From positions 591,494-655,493 of the forward strand of contig NZ_JAGHMF010000034.1 of the NCBI RefSeq assembly GCF_017741815.1: a DNA stretch of 64,000 nucleotides, given 5' to 3'. The DNA comes from Rhizobium sp. 16-488-2b. GTDB lineage: Bacteria; Pseudomonadota; Alphaproteobacteria; Rhizobiales; Rhizobiaceae. The translations under genes and the position numbers were made by a program. Under the pieces are notes generated by a model, which was given only the letters and a program-made list of their open reading frames with translations, was not told the DNA's origin and made no database searches. Positions 36,146-44,584 of this stretch are shown here, piece by piece (the first letter of the stretch is position 1; every line of letters begins with the position of its first letter).

Positions 36146-37309
36146 ATGAGCAAGGACTACAAGGATAATCTCCCCATTTCCGCCGAAGGCTTCATGGACG
36201 AGTTCATGCGTCTGAAGCGCGGCTCCATCAGCCGCCGTCATTTCCTCGGCATCACCGGCCTCGGTCTCGCCACCGCCGTGATGTCGCGCTTCCCCGGCGC
36301 GCTGTCGACACCGGCTTATGCCGCCGGCGAACTCGGCACGCAGATGTCGATCGCCACCTGGCCGAACTACCACGACCCCGCGACCTTCGAAAACTTCAAG
36401 GCAGCCACCGGCGTTGCCGTCGAAGTCAACGTCTTCGGCTCCAACGAGGAAATGCTGGCCAAGCTCCAGGCCGGCGCTTCGGGCTGGTCGCTTTTCGTGC
36501 CGACCAACTACACGATCTCGACCCACCACAAGCTTGGCCTGATCGATGAACTCGATCTCTCGAAGATCCCGAACTTCAGCCAGACGGCCGAGAACCCGCG
36601 CTTCACCAAGGAAGGCCAGATCGACGGCAAGACCTATGCCGTGCCGAAGAACTGGGGCACGACCGGCTTCTCGGTCAATACCTCGAAGATCAAGACCAAG
36701 CTCACCAGCTGGAAGGATTTCTTCGAGATCGCCCAGACCGAGGCCGATGGCCGCGCCATGGTGCACGATTACCAGCTGACGACGATCGGCAGCGCGCTTG
36801 TGTCGCTCGGCTACGACTTCAACTCGATCAAGGCCGACGAGCTCGCCAAGGCCGAAGAGCTGCTGATCAAGGTCAAGCCGCATCTCTTCGCCATCAACAG
36901 CGACTACCAACCCGGCATGCGCGCCGGTGACGCCTGGATGACCATGTGCTGGACCAATGACGGCGCACAGCTCAACCGCGACATGCCGGAGCTTGCCTTC
37001 GTTCTCGGCAAGGACGGCGGTGAGATCTGGACGGATTACTACGCGATCCCGAAAGATGCGCCGAACAAGGCCGCCGGCTATGCGCTGCTCAACTACCTGA
37101 TGGACCCCGCCAACGCAGCCAAGGAGCACATCGCCAACGGCGCGCCGGCCACCGACAGCCGCGTCATCGCGCTGCTGCCGCAGGAGATCACCTCCAACAA
37201 GATCGTCTATCCGGATGAAGCTTCGCTGACGCCGCTGGAATTCGGCGCCGCCGTGACGCTCACCGACCCGAGCCGTGCCGAACTGATGGCACGCTTCAAG
37301 TCGGCCTGA
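36146..37309 (+). CDS. PotD-type ABC transporter substrate-binding protein
   Basis: A 387-residue periplasmic protein with a long N-terminus and a twin-arginine signal (SISRRHFLGITGLGLATAVM at about 28-47). Mature features such as MSIATWPNYHDPATFENFKAATG and VNVFGSNEEMLAKLQAG match extracellular binding protein family 1/PotD. Use of the Tat route suggests folding before export. It follows the ATPase by 23 bases, preceded by AAAGGGAACA. Ligand unresolved. Confidence 0.87.
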   Translation: MSKDYKDNLPISAEGFMDEFMRLKRGSISRRHFLGITGLGLATAVMSRFPGALSTPAYAAGELGTQMSIATWPNYHDPATFENFKAATGVAVEVNVFGSNEEMLAKLQAGASGWSLFVPTNYTISTHHKLGLIDELDLSKIPNFSQTAENPRFTKEGQIDGKTYAVPKNWGTTGFSVNTSKIKTKLTSWKDFFEIAQTEADGRAMVHDYQLTTIGSALVSLGYDFNSIKADELAKAEELLIKVKPHLFAINSDYQPGMRAGDAWMTMCWTNDGAQLNRDMPELAFVLGKDGGEIWTDYYAIPKDAPNKAAGYALLNYLMDPANAAKEHIANGAPATDSRVIALLPQEITSNKIVYPDEASLTPLEFGAAVTLTDPSRAELMARFKSA

Positions 37310-37395
37310 TCCATCGCCAAGGCACGTCGCCCTTAAAGGAGGCGTGCCTTGCATCGATCACACTGCTCTTTTTACGAACGCTTCTCTGGACCAAG

Positions 37396-38262
37396 ATGAC
37401 CCTGACACCGGACACCAAGAAACGCCTTGTCACCGCCGCGCTGGTCGCGCCGGCGAGCGCATGGCTGTTTATCTTCCTGGTGCTGCCCTTCATCGCCATC
37501 GTGGTGTTCTCCTTCGGCGAGCGGGCGCCGGAAGGAGGCTATCAGGCGGCCTTCACCTTCGCGCAGTTCGCCAATCTCGGCTCGCGCGCCGCTGCCTTCA
37601 AGAATACGCTGGTGCTGGCGCCGATCGGCGCCTTTGCCTGCCTGCTCGTCGCCTATCCCGTGGCCTATTATCTGGCCGTGAAGGCCAGCCCACAGCACCG
37701 CCTGCTTCTGGTTTCGCTGGTCGTGGTGCCGTTCTGGACCAGCCTGCTGGTGCGCACCTATGCCTGGATGTATATTTTGGGCGCGCGCGGCATTCCGCAT
37801 CTGCTCGAATTCGTCGGCATAGAGAATGTCAGGCTCTTGAATACGCCCGGCGCCGTGCTGCTCGGCATCGTCTACGGCTACCTGCCGCTGATGATCATGC
37901 CGATCTATGTCAGCCTCGAAAAGCTCGACCGCCGTCTGCTGGAGGCCTCGGCCGACCTCGGCGCCAAGCCGCTCTCGACCTTCTTCGGCATAACACTGCC
38001 CCTCTCGCTTCCCGGCGTGATGACCGGCGTGGCGCTGGTGACGATCCTCTTGCTTGGCGAATACCTGATCCCGCAGTTGCTCGGCGGCGGCAAGGTCTTC
38101 TTCATCGGCAACGCGCTCGTCGATCTCTTCCTCCAGTCGCGCAACTGGCCGTTCGGATCCGCGATCGCGGTTACGCTGGTGGTGGTCGTCGTCATCGTGC
38201 TGCTTGTCGCCATGCGTATCGCATGGCGCGTCGCCGGCACCCGACAGGTGGATCTCGTCTGA
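37396..38262 (+). CDS. PotB-type ABC transporter permease
   Basis: A 288-residue inner-membrane protein with about six spans. The cytoplasmic coupling motif appears as LLEASADLGAKPLSTFFGITLPLSLPGVMTG, the EAA-loop pattern of PotB/PotH. It forms one half of the channel with the next gene. A frame beginning at 37344 overlaps it but is in the other permease's frame. It ends on the first base of the next start codon. Confidence 0.88.
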   Translation: MTLTPDTKKRLVTAALVAPASAWLFIFLVLPFIAIVVFSFGERAPEGGYQAAFTFAQFANLGSRAAAFKNTLVLAPIGAFACLLVAYPVAYYLAVKASPQHRLLLVSLVVVPFWTSLLVRTYAWMYILGARGIPHLLEFVGIENVRLLNTPGAVLLGIVYGYLPLMIMPIYVSLEKLDRRLLEASADLGAKPLSTFFGITLPLSLPGVMTGVALVTILLLGEYLIPQLLGGGKVFFIGNALVDLFLQSRNWPFGSAIAVTLVVVVVIVLLVAMRIAWRVAGTRQVDLV

Positions 38263-39089
38263 TGCGTAGCCTCGTCACCGCAGTCTATCTGTTTCTTTAT
38301 ACGCCGATCGCGCTGGTCGTCCTGTTTTCGTTCAACGCCGGGCGCAACGCATCGGATTTCACCGGCTTTTCCACGCAGTGGTATGGCAAGGCGCTCTCCA
38401 ACACCTTCCTGATGCAGGCGCTCGAAAACAGCCTGATCATCGCATTCACCAGCGCGACCCTGGCGGCAATCTTCGGGACGATGGCAGCGATCGGCATGGA
38501 GCGGCTTGGCCCGAAGGCGCGGGCGGTGTTCGACGGTCTCTTCGCCGCGGCAATCGTCGTTCCAGGCGTTGTCATCGGCATTGCGACGCTAGTAGCGCTG
38601 GTCGAGGTCTTCGGTATCCTCAATCCTCTGCTCGCCGCCGTCTGGCCGGGTGAGCAGCCGCCCCGGCTCCAGCTCGGCTTCGGCTCGATCATCGCGGCGC
38701 ATGGCCTGTTCACGATGGCGCTGGTGACGATGATCGTGAAAGCCAGGATTGCCAGCCTCGGCCGCGATATCGTCGAGGCATCGAGCGATCTTTACGCCAC
38801 GCCGCTCACCACATTTCGCGAGATCGTCCTGCCGCAGATCCTGCCTTCGATCCTCGCCGGGTTCCTGCTCGCCTTCACCTTCTCGTTCGACGACTTCATC
38901 ATCGCCTTCTTCGTCGCCGGCTCCAACACCACGCTGCCGATCTATGTCTTCGCGTCGATCCGCCGTGGCGTGACGCCCGAGATCAATGCGATCGCAACCA
39001 TGGTGCTGGTCGCCTCGCTCGCGATGATCCTGATCGCACGGTTCCTGATGCGTGAAAAACAACAAAAGACATTAGGGGAAACACCATGA
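38262..39089 (+). CDS. PotC-type ABC transporter permease
   Basis: A 275-residue inner-membrane permease, beginning with an ATG that overlaps the previous stop by one base (TGATG). The coupling loop VEASSDLYATPLTTFREIVLPQILPSILAG and FTFSFDDFIIAFFVAGSNTTLPIYVFASIRRGVTPEINAI are typical PotC/PotI signatures. It completes the channel with the PotB-type subunit. Longer upstream frame sequence is a shadow of that gene. It overlaps the SDR gene by four bases. Confidence 0.88.
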   Translation: MRSLVTAVYLFLYTPIALVVLFSFNAGRNASDFTGFSTQWYGKALSNTFLMQALENSLIIAFTSATLAAIFGTMAAIGMERLGPKARAVFDGLFAAAIVVPGVVIGIATLVALVEVFGILNPLLAAVWPGEQPPRLQLGFGSIIAAHGLFTMALVTMIVKARIASLGRDIVEASSDLYATPLTTFREIVLPQILPSILAGFLLAFTFSFDDFIIAFFVAGSNTTLPIYVFASIRRGVTPEINAIATMVLVASLAMILIARFLMREKQQKTLGETP

Positions 39090-39847
39090 TTCTTGCCAAC
39101 CGTGTTGCAATCGTCACCGGCGCCGGTTCCGGCATTGGCCGCGCAGGGGCTTCGATCATGGCGCGAGAAGGCGCCCATGTCGTCGTCGCCGATGTCGACT
39201 TCATGAATGCCGAAGAAACCGTCCGGGAGATCGTCGCAGCCGGCGGCAGCGCCGAGTCCCTGGTGCTCGATGTCACAGACGACAGGGCGCTGGAAGACGG
39301 CGTCGCCGCGATTGCCAGCAGGCACGGACGCATCGATATCCTGCACAATCATGCCGGCGCGCAGGTGGCTGGCGATCTGGAGCAGGTCGCGATAGAGGGG
39401 TTCGACAAGTCCTGGGCCTTGAACGTGCGCGCCCATTTCATGGCCGCCCGGCTGGTGATGCCGCTGATGACGCGGGCGGGCAAGGGCGTCATCCTTAACA
39501 CCTCGTCTTCCTCGGGCGTACTCTACGACCGCGAGATGATCGCTTACACCACGACAAAGCACGCGGTCATCGCCATGACCCGCCAGATGGCCGGCGACTA
39601 TGCGAAGTTCGGTGTGCGCGTAAACGCGCTGTGCCCCGGTTGGGTCGACACGCCGTTCAACGAGCCGTTCATCGCGCAGATGGGCGGCAGGGATGCGATC
39701 GAAAGCTACATCGCCGAGAAGGTGCCGCTCGGGCGCTGGGCCGATGTTTCCGAGATCGCCGAGCCCATTCTCTTTCTCGTCTCCGACCGCTCGTCATACA
39801 TGACCGGGCAGATCCTGGTCGTCGATGGGGGCGAAACCGTCGTTTGA
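39086..39847 (+). CDS. Short-chain dehydrogenase/reductase
   Basis: A 253-residue SDR. The NAD(P)-binding TGAGSGIG is at residues 11-18, the catalytic Ser lies in the SSSS run near 140-143, and Tyr154-x-x-x-Lys158 is in YTTTKHA. CPGWVDTPF and SYMTGQILVVDGG are usual SDR endings. It is translationally coupled to the permease (ATGA), so it probably acts on the imported compound or its product. The precise reaction is not readable. Confidence 0.88.
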   Translation: MILANRVAIVTGAGSGIGRAGASIMAREGAHVVVADVDFMNAEETVREIVAAGGSAESLVLDVTDDRALEDGVAAIASRHGRIDILHNHAGAQVAGDLEQVAIEGFDKSWALNVRAHFMAARLVMPLMTRAGKGVILNTSSSSGVLYDREMIAYTTTKHAVIAMTRQMAGDYAKFGVRVNALCPGWVDTPFNEPFIAQMGGRDAIESYIAEKVPLGRWADVSEIAEPILFLVSDRSSYMTGQILVVDGGETVV

Positions 39848-39959
39848 CGCGGGTGTCGAAATAAACTTCGAAATAGATCGGATTCAAACGATTCCGTGGC
39901 TTGAGCAATCGGATGGGCTGGACTAGTCCGTTGCTGAAGCGACAGCGGAGAACACGACA

Positions 39960-40877
39960 ATTTCCAACAGCACCAGCCCCAAGCTGCAGGGTTACCTATT
40001 CACCTTGGCTGCGGTTTTCATCTTCGCCGTCCAGGACAGCTTTTCGAAATATCTTGGCGAACGATATTCGCCGATCCTGATCACCATGATCCGCTTCTGG
40101 GCGTTCGCGGCTTTCGTGATGCTGCTGGCGATGCGCAAGCCCGGCGGCGTGCGTGGCGCCTTCGTCACGAAACATCCGCTGATGCAGGTTATGCGCGGCG
40201 TGCTGTTGGTGGCCGAGATCGCGCTCTTCGTTTACGGTCTGGCGCATACGGGGCTTGCCATCACCCAGGCCATTTTCCAGTCGACGCCGCTGATCGTGAC
40301 CATTCTTTCGATCCCGTTTTTGGGCGAGCATGTCGGCTGGCGGCGATGGCTAGCTGTTGTCGCAGGCCTGTTTGGCGTGCTGTTGATCATCAACCCGACC
40401 GGTGGCGCCTTCAGCTTCTATCTCTTGCTGCCGCTCGCCTGCGCGACCATGTTCGCGGCCTATAGCGTCGCCACAAGGGCGGTCAGCCGCAACGATTCGA
40501 CCTTTACGAGCCTCATCTACACCGCCGTGGGCGGCGCGGTCGCGATCTCGCTGCTTGGCCCCTTCTACTGGACGCCGATCGCCGTATCGGACTGGCCGAT
40601 GGTCGCCGCACTCTGCATCTGCGGCACGGTCAGCCACTATTGCCTGATCCGTGCATACGATTCCCTGCAGGCCTCCGAAGTGCAGCCGCTCGCCTACCTC
40701 CAGCTCGTCGTAGGCGCGGTCATTGCGGTGATGTTCTTTGGGGAGACGCTGAGCTGGAACATGCTGCTCGGCTCCGCGATCGTCGTCGGCGCGGGTCTTT
40801 TCACCATGTGGCGGGAGCATCGCGCGCAGTCCAAGAACAATCCGGCCTCCGGCTCGGGGATCGCCGAGCGGCCATAA
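39960..40877 (+). CDS. EamA/DMT-family transporter with probable ATT start codon
   Basis: A protein of about 305 residues with ten predicted membrane spans and two EamA repeats (VFIFAVQDSFSKYLG; GEHVGWRRWLAVVAGLFGVLLI; SEVQPLAYLQLVVGAVIAVMFFGE). The frame lacks ATG, GTG or TTG until a TTG at 40005, which would cut the first membrane span. The frame instead begins in a sensible place at ATT (39960), nine bases after a GGAG, giving an opening SNSTSPKLQGYLFTLAA as in other family members. The stop before it is at 39924. Substrate unknown; it is a drug or metabolite exporter type. Confidence 0.75.
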   Translation: MSNSTSPKLQGYLFTLAAVFIFAVQDSFSKYLGERYSPILITMIRFWAFAAFVMLLAMRKPGGVRGAFVTKHPLMQVMRGVLLVAEIALFVYGLAHTGLAITQAIFQSTPLIVTILSIPFLGEHVGWRRWLAVVAGLFGVLLIINPTGGAFSFYLLLPLACATMFAAYSVATRAVSRNDSTFTSLIYTAVGGAVAISLLGPFYWTPIAVSDWPMVAALCICGTVSHYCLIRAYDSLQASEVQPLAYLQLVVGAVIAVMFFGETLSWNMLLGSAIVVGAGLFTMWREHRAQSKNNPASGSGIAERP

Positions 40878-40881
40878 CCGG

Positions 40882-41664
40882 CTAAAGCGCCATGTAGCTG
40901 CGCCACAACACATAGAGGCTGACGGCGAAGATGACGGCGCGGAAAATCGTGGCTAGCGTGTTGCGCCGGTCGGCAAGGCGCGTTGCCGCGATCGTTCCGA
41001 TGATGCCGCCGCCGATGCCACCCGCTATGAAATAGCCCGCGGTCGCCCAATCGACCAGGCCTGATGTGGCATAGTTGGCGGCGGTGGTCAGGCCGAAGGT
41101 GCCGACGGCCATGAGCGAGGTGCCGACGGCGTTGATGAGGGGCATGCCTGTTGCGAGCAGCAGCGCTGGCACGATCAGGAAACCGCCGCCGATGCCGAAG
41201 AAGCCTGAGAACATACCCGTCAGCAGCGCGATCGCGGTCGTCTTGCCGTGCACCGCCATCGTCAGCGAGTGGGCGGTGATGTCAGAAGCGGTGCGGGTCT
41301 TGCGCATGGCGAAGCTGACGAACATCATCAGCAGGCCGAACATGAAGAGCAGCCTCTGACCGTCGACAAGCTTGCCGAGGCTCGATCCCAGATAGGCGCC
41401 GAGAGCGCCGGCGGCTGCGAAAATCAGCGCGCAGCGCCACCAGACGTGGCCCTTGGCGGCGTGGCCTGCGAGGTTGAGATAGGCATTGGCGGAAACGGCG
41501 AGCGCGCCGGTTCCGATCGCGGTGTGCACGTCGCGCATGCCCACGGCATACATCAGAAGCGGCGTGGCGAGGATAGAACCGCCGCCGCCGATCAGGCCCA
41601 GCGTGCATCCAACAAGCGAGCCAGAGCCGAGCGCGAAAAGGACATGCTGGAGCGATCCATCCAC
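40882..41664 (-). CDS. TSUP family sulfite exporter-like transporter (TauE/SafE)
   Basis: A 260-residue membrane protein with about eight spans and two glycine-rich repeats (GSLVGCTLGLIGGGGSILATPLLMY and GMFSGFFGIGGGFLIVPALLL) that define the TauE/SafE family. Members move sulfite, thiosulfate or organosulfur anions. It follows the persulfide-dioxygenase-like gene by four bases, which fits sulfite export after sulfide oxidation. Confidence 0.85.
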   Translation of the reverse strand: MDGSLQHVLFALGSGSLVGCTLGLIGGGGSILATPLLMYAVGMRDVHTAIGTGALAVSANAYLNLAGHAAKGHVWWRCALIFAAAGALGAYLGSSLGKLVDGQRLLFMFGLLMMFVSFAMRKTRTASDITAHSLTMAVHGKTTAIALLTGMFSGFFGIGGGFLIVPALLLATGMPLINAVGTSLMAVGTFGLTTAANYATSGLVDWATAGYFIAGGIGGGIIGTIAATRLADRRNTLATIFRAVIFAVSLYVLWRSYMAL

Positions 41665-41668
41665 GATG

Positions 41669-42547
41669 TCATCTCCCCCAGACCGATCCGGGAAGGGCGT
41701 CGAGCGGGATCTTCAGGTAACGACGGCCATCGGCCTCGGGCTCCGGCAGCGCGCCGCCGCGAATATTGACCTGCAGCGCATGCAAGATGAGCTTCGGCAT
41801 CGGCAAGGTCCGGTCGCGGGCCTCCCGGATCTCGATGAACTCGGCGCGCGAGCGACCGGCGACATGCGGGTTCTTCTGCTTCTGTTCGGCAACCGAGCTT
41901 TCCCACAAGGCATCGCGTCCGCCGGGCATGTAGTCGTGGCCAGTGAAAAGCCGGGTCTCGTCGGGGAGATCCAGAATGCGCTCGATCGACGTCCACAGGC
42001 TATCGGCGCTGCCGCCCGGAAAATCCGCCCGCGCTGAGCCGCTATCGGGCATGAAGAGCGTGTCGTGGATGAATGCTGCGTCGCCGACGATGTAGCTGAT
42101 CGATGCCAGCGTATGCCCGGGCGAATGCATCACGCGGGCCTCGAGATCGCCGATCCTGAAGGTGTCGCCGTCGGCGAACAGCCGGTCCCATTGCGATCCG
42201 TCGCAGGCGAGGTCGGGCCAGTTGTAGATTTGTTTCCAGATCTTCTGCACCTGCACGACATGCTCGCCGATTGCGGTCGGCACGCCGGTGCGCGCCTTAA
42301 GGTAGGAGGCGGCGGAGAAATGGTCGGCATGCGGATGCGTGTCGAGGATCCACTCGAGCGTCAGGTTATGGCGCGCGATGTGGTCAAGCAGGCGATCGGC
42401 ATTCGTCGTCGCCGTCGAGCCCGACTTCTCGTCGAAATCGAGCACGGGGTCGATGATGGCGCATTTGCGGGTGGTCGGGCAGGACACCACGTATTGGATG
42501 CTGCCCGTGCGCACATCGTGAAAGCCGGCGACCTCAGGCTGCTGCAT
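41669..42547 (-). CDS. MBL-fold persulfide dioxygenase-like protein (Blh/ETHE1 type)
   Basis: A 292-residue metallo-beta-lactamase-fold protein. The metal site is THPHADHFSAA (His71, His73, Asp75, His76), followed by HSPGHTLASISY, FIHDTLFMPD and FTGHDY. The spacing fits ETHE1-type and Blh sulfur dioxygenases, which oxidise glutathione persulfide to sulfite. Start: the ATG opening MQQPEVAGFHD; a frame extension of 46 codons overlaps the upstream gene. It overlaps the class V gene by 14 bases and precedes a sulfite-type exporter, supporting the sulfur role. Confidence 0.85.
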   Translation of the reverse strand: MQQPEVAGFHDVRTGSIQYVVSCPTTRKCAIIDPVLDFDEKSGSTATTNADRLLDHIARHNLTLEWILDTHPHADHFSAASYLKARTGVPTAIGEHVVQVQKIWKQIYNWPDLACDGSQWDRLFADGDTFRIGDLEARVMHSPGHTLASISYIVGDAAFIHDTLFMPDSGSARADFPGGSADSLWTSIERILDLPDETRLFTGHDYMPGGRDALWESSVAEQKQKNPHVAGRSRAEFIEIREARDRTLPMPKLILHALQVNIRGGALPEPEADGRRYLKIPLDALPGSVWGR

Positions 42548-44033
42548 AGACCGTGCTCTCCGTGGCCGCCACACGCGGGAAGAAGATCGCCCGGCTCGGA
42601 TCGAAATCGTAATCCCTCTCAAAAGCGGTCGCATCGGCGGCGATCTGGGCGACAGAGTCGAGAATGAACCGGGCCTTCTCGTCATCGAGCAAAACGCTGA
42701 AATTCAACCGGATGAAGCCGGGCTTCATGATCTCCGCGCCGGACAGAATGGCCTGCCGGATCGCCTCCGATTGCTGATCGTCGATCGAGAGCAGCCGGTG
42801 GACATAAGGCCCGGCGCAGGCGCAGCCGCCGCGCGCCTGGATACCGAAGCGGTCGCTCAGCATGCGCGTGATCAGCTGCTGGTGGACATAGCCGCCCTTG
42901 CCGTCCTTCACGCGGAACGAGAAGATCGGCAGACGGTCGGGGCCGGGCAGGCCGAGGATTTCCAGCCGCTCGATATGTGTCCAGGCGCTGAAGGCGCGCT
43001 CCGCAAGCGCATGATTGCGCTCGGCCATCGCCTGCGCGCCGATCGCGTCCTTGACGATGAAGGCGAGTGCCGCCCTGATGTCGCCGACGACATTCGGCGT
43101 GCCGGCTTCCTCGCGGGCTTCGAGGCTGTCGCTATAGTCATGCGCGGTGGGAGACACGAACTTCACCGTGCCGCCACCCGGCCATGACGGCTTGGTCGCC
43201 GAGACAGCGTCGCGCCGGACGATCAGGATGCCGGAAGCGCCGGGGCCGCCGATGAACTTGTGCGGAGAAACGACGATGGCGTCGACCTCAGCACCTGATG
43301 CCGGTGACATGGCGATCGGCACATAGGGGCCGGCGCCGGCGTAGTCCCAGATCATCCTGGCGCCCGCGGCCTTGACGATGCCGGTGATCGTGGCGACGTC
43401 GCTGGTGATGCCGGTGATGTTTGACGCGGCCGAGAGCGTGCAGATCGTGAGATCCGCGTCGCTATCGCGCAGTGCTGCTTCGAGCAGACCAAGGTCAGGG
43501 CCGCCGGATGCCTGCTCGGGAATCTCGACGATCTCCGCGCCGCTCTCGCGCCAGGGCAGGATGTTGGAGTGGTGCTCGTAGGGGCCGATGACGACGCGCA
43601 CGCGCTTGCCTGACGCAATCGCGTCCGTCACGCCGAACAGCGAGACCAGCCGGTTGATGCCCGCTGTCGCGCCGGAGCCGGTGAAGATCACCGCATGATC
43701 AGCATTCGCGCCGCAGAAGCCGCCGATCAAGCCGCGCGCTTCGCGGCGCATACGCGTCATGAAGCCACCGCAGTAGGAGGCCTCGGTGTGGCTGTTGGCG
43801 TAATAGGGGAGAACCTCTTCGAGCACGAAACGCTCGACCTGGTGCAGCGCCCGGCCCGACGCGACATAGTCAGCGTAGACGAGGCTCTTCTCGCCATAGG
43901 GACCGGATATCTTCGCTTTCGCTCCGACAAGCCCGTCGCGAAGAGCGGCGATGACATCGGCGCTTGCGAGACTATCGCGGAATTTCGACAATGCTGTCGC
44001 TGTGTGCGATGGGGCGAGGCGAGGGGTTTCCAC
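42534..44033 (-). CDS. Class V aminotransferase/cysteine desulfurase-like PLP enzyme
   Basis: A 499-residue fold-type I PLP enzyme. The PLP-binding Lys259 is in VVSPHKFIGGPGA, with FTGSGATAGINRLV near 117-130 and the Asp-rich MIWDYAGAGP. A RGGCACAGPY stretch near residue 400 has cysteines that could receive sulfur as in SufS/CsdA. It is longer than typical SufS (about 410 residues), with an extended C-terminus. Co-transcribed with the persulfide dioxygenase-like and TSUP genes, suggesting it releases sulfane sulfur that they oxidise and export. Exact substrate unknown. Confidence 0.75.
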   Translation of the reverse strand: METPRLAPSHTATALSKFRDSLASADVIAALRDGLVGAKAKISGPYGEKSLVYADYVASGRALHQVERFVLEEVLPYYANSHTEASYCGGFMTRMRREARGLIGGFCGANADHAVIFTGSGATAGINRLVSLFGVTDAIASGKRVRVVIGPYEHHSNILPWRESGAEIVEIPEQASGGPDLGLLEAALRDSDADLTICTLSAASNITGITSDVATITGIVKAAGARMIWDYAGAGPYVPIAMSPASGAEVDAIVVSPHKFIGGPGASGILIVRRDAVSATKPSWPGGGTVKFVSPTAHDYSDSLEAREEAGTPNVVGDIRAALAFIVKDAIGAQAMAERNHALAERAFSAWTHIERLEILGLPGPDRLPIFSFRVKDGKGGYVHQQLITRMLSDRFGIQARGGCACAGPYVHRLLSIDDQQSEAIRQAILSGAEIMKPGFIRLNFSVLLDDEKARFILDSVAQIAADATAFERDYDFDPSRAIFFPRVAATESTVYAAA

Positions 44034-44339
44034 GGTCGTTCTCCTTGCTGGGGATGGCGACGTGGATTGTAATCTGGAACGGGCCGAGCAAACTCACCTG
44101 ATTTTAGGCGGAATTGGCTGAAGTCGGATCGTATGATCTAATTGGGCGGCATATCCGCTTATTTTGATATGGCTGTGCCGGCGAGCGCAATCTGGCTGAG
44201 CGAGATGGCAGCGAGTCAGGATGATCGGTTGTCGGAAACGGTGTTGCTGCACTCTCGCAAACAACGCGCACGACAAAGCCGACGCCTTGAGCGAGACAAG
44301 GCGCCGACCAACTGACTGACTTGGATCTTCCGGCCTTGA
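44034..44339. other. 306-base gap, no gene seen
   Basis: This stretch between the class V PLP gene and the 72-residue protein gene has no frame with family resemblance. It probably carries the promoter of the leftward sulfur operon near 44040-44110, and a hairpin near its right end. No repeat element is recognised. Confidence 0.4.
44283..44303 (-). terminator. Hairpin after the 72-residue protein gene
   Basis: A 7-base-pair stem (CGCCTTG/CAAGGCG) with a 7-base loop lies about 37 bases after the small gene's stop on the minus strand. The following T content (TCGGCTTTG) is poor, so it may be a weak terminator or an RNA-stabilising hairpin. Confidence 0.35.
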
Positions 44340-44558
44340 TTAGCCTTCGTAGTGCCCGGACGCGGCTTCCTTGGCGGACTTCACAACGACGGCAAAATTG
44401 ACGTCCTTCGTGATGGACGTGCCGCTCTTGCGGAGATCGGCGACCTCCTTGAGCTTGCTACCTGCCGGCGGATCGAGCGGGGTGACGGTTCCCGCGCGGA
44501 GATCGGCGACCCAAAGACCTTCTTCGCCGGTGATGCTGATGACAACGACTGCGCTCAT
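44340..44558 (-). CDS. 72-residue protein of unknown function next to SARP/TfuA
   Basis: A small soluble protein: MSAVVVISITGEEGLWVADL at the start, then a basic middle (KLKEVADLRKSGTSITKDVN) and a C-terminus ending in ASGHYEG. No signal peptide, no Cys, no recognised domain. It begins 26 bases after the SARP-type regulator's stop and would be co-transcribed with it. Because a TfuA protein (usual partner of RiPP-modifying YcaO) lies just beyond, it could be a precursor peptide, but this is speculative. An alternative is a small regulator or adaptor. Confidence 0.6.
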   Translation of the reverse strand: MSAVVVISITGEEGLWVADLRAGTVTPLDPPAGSKLKEVADLRKSGTSITKDVNFAVVVKSAKEAASGHYEG

Positions 44559-44584
44559 GTTCTCTTTCCCTCTAAGATGAACTG

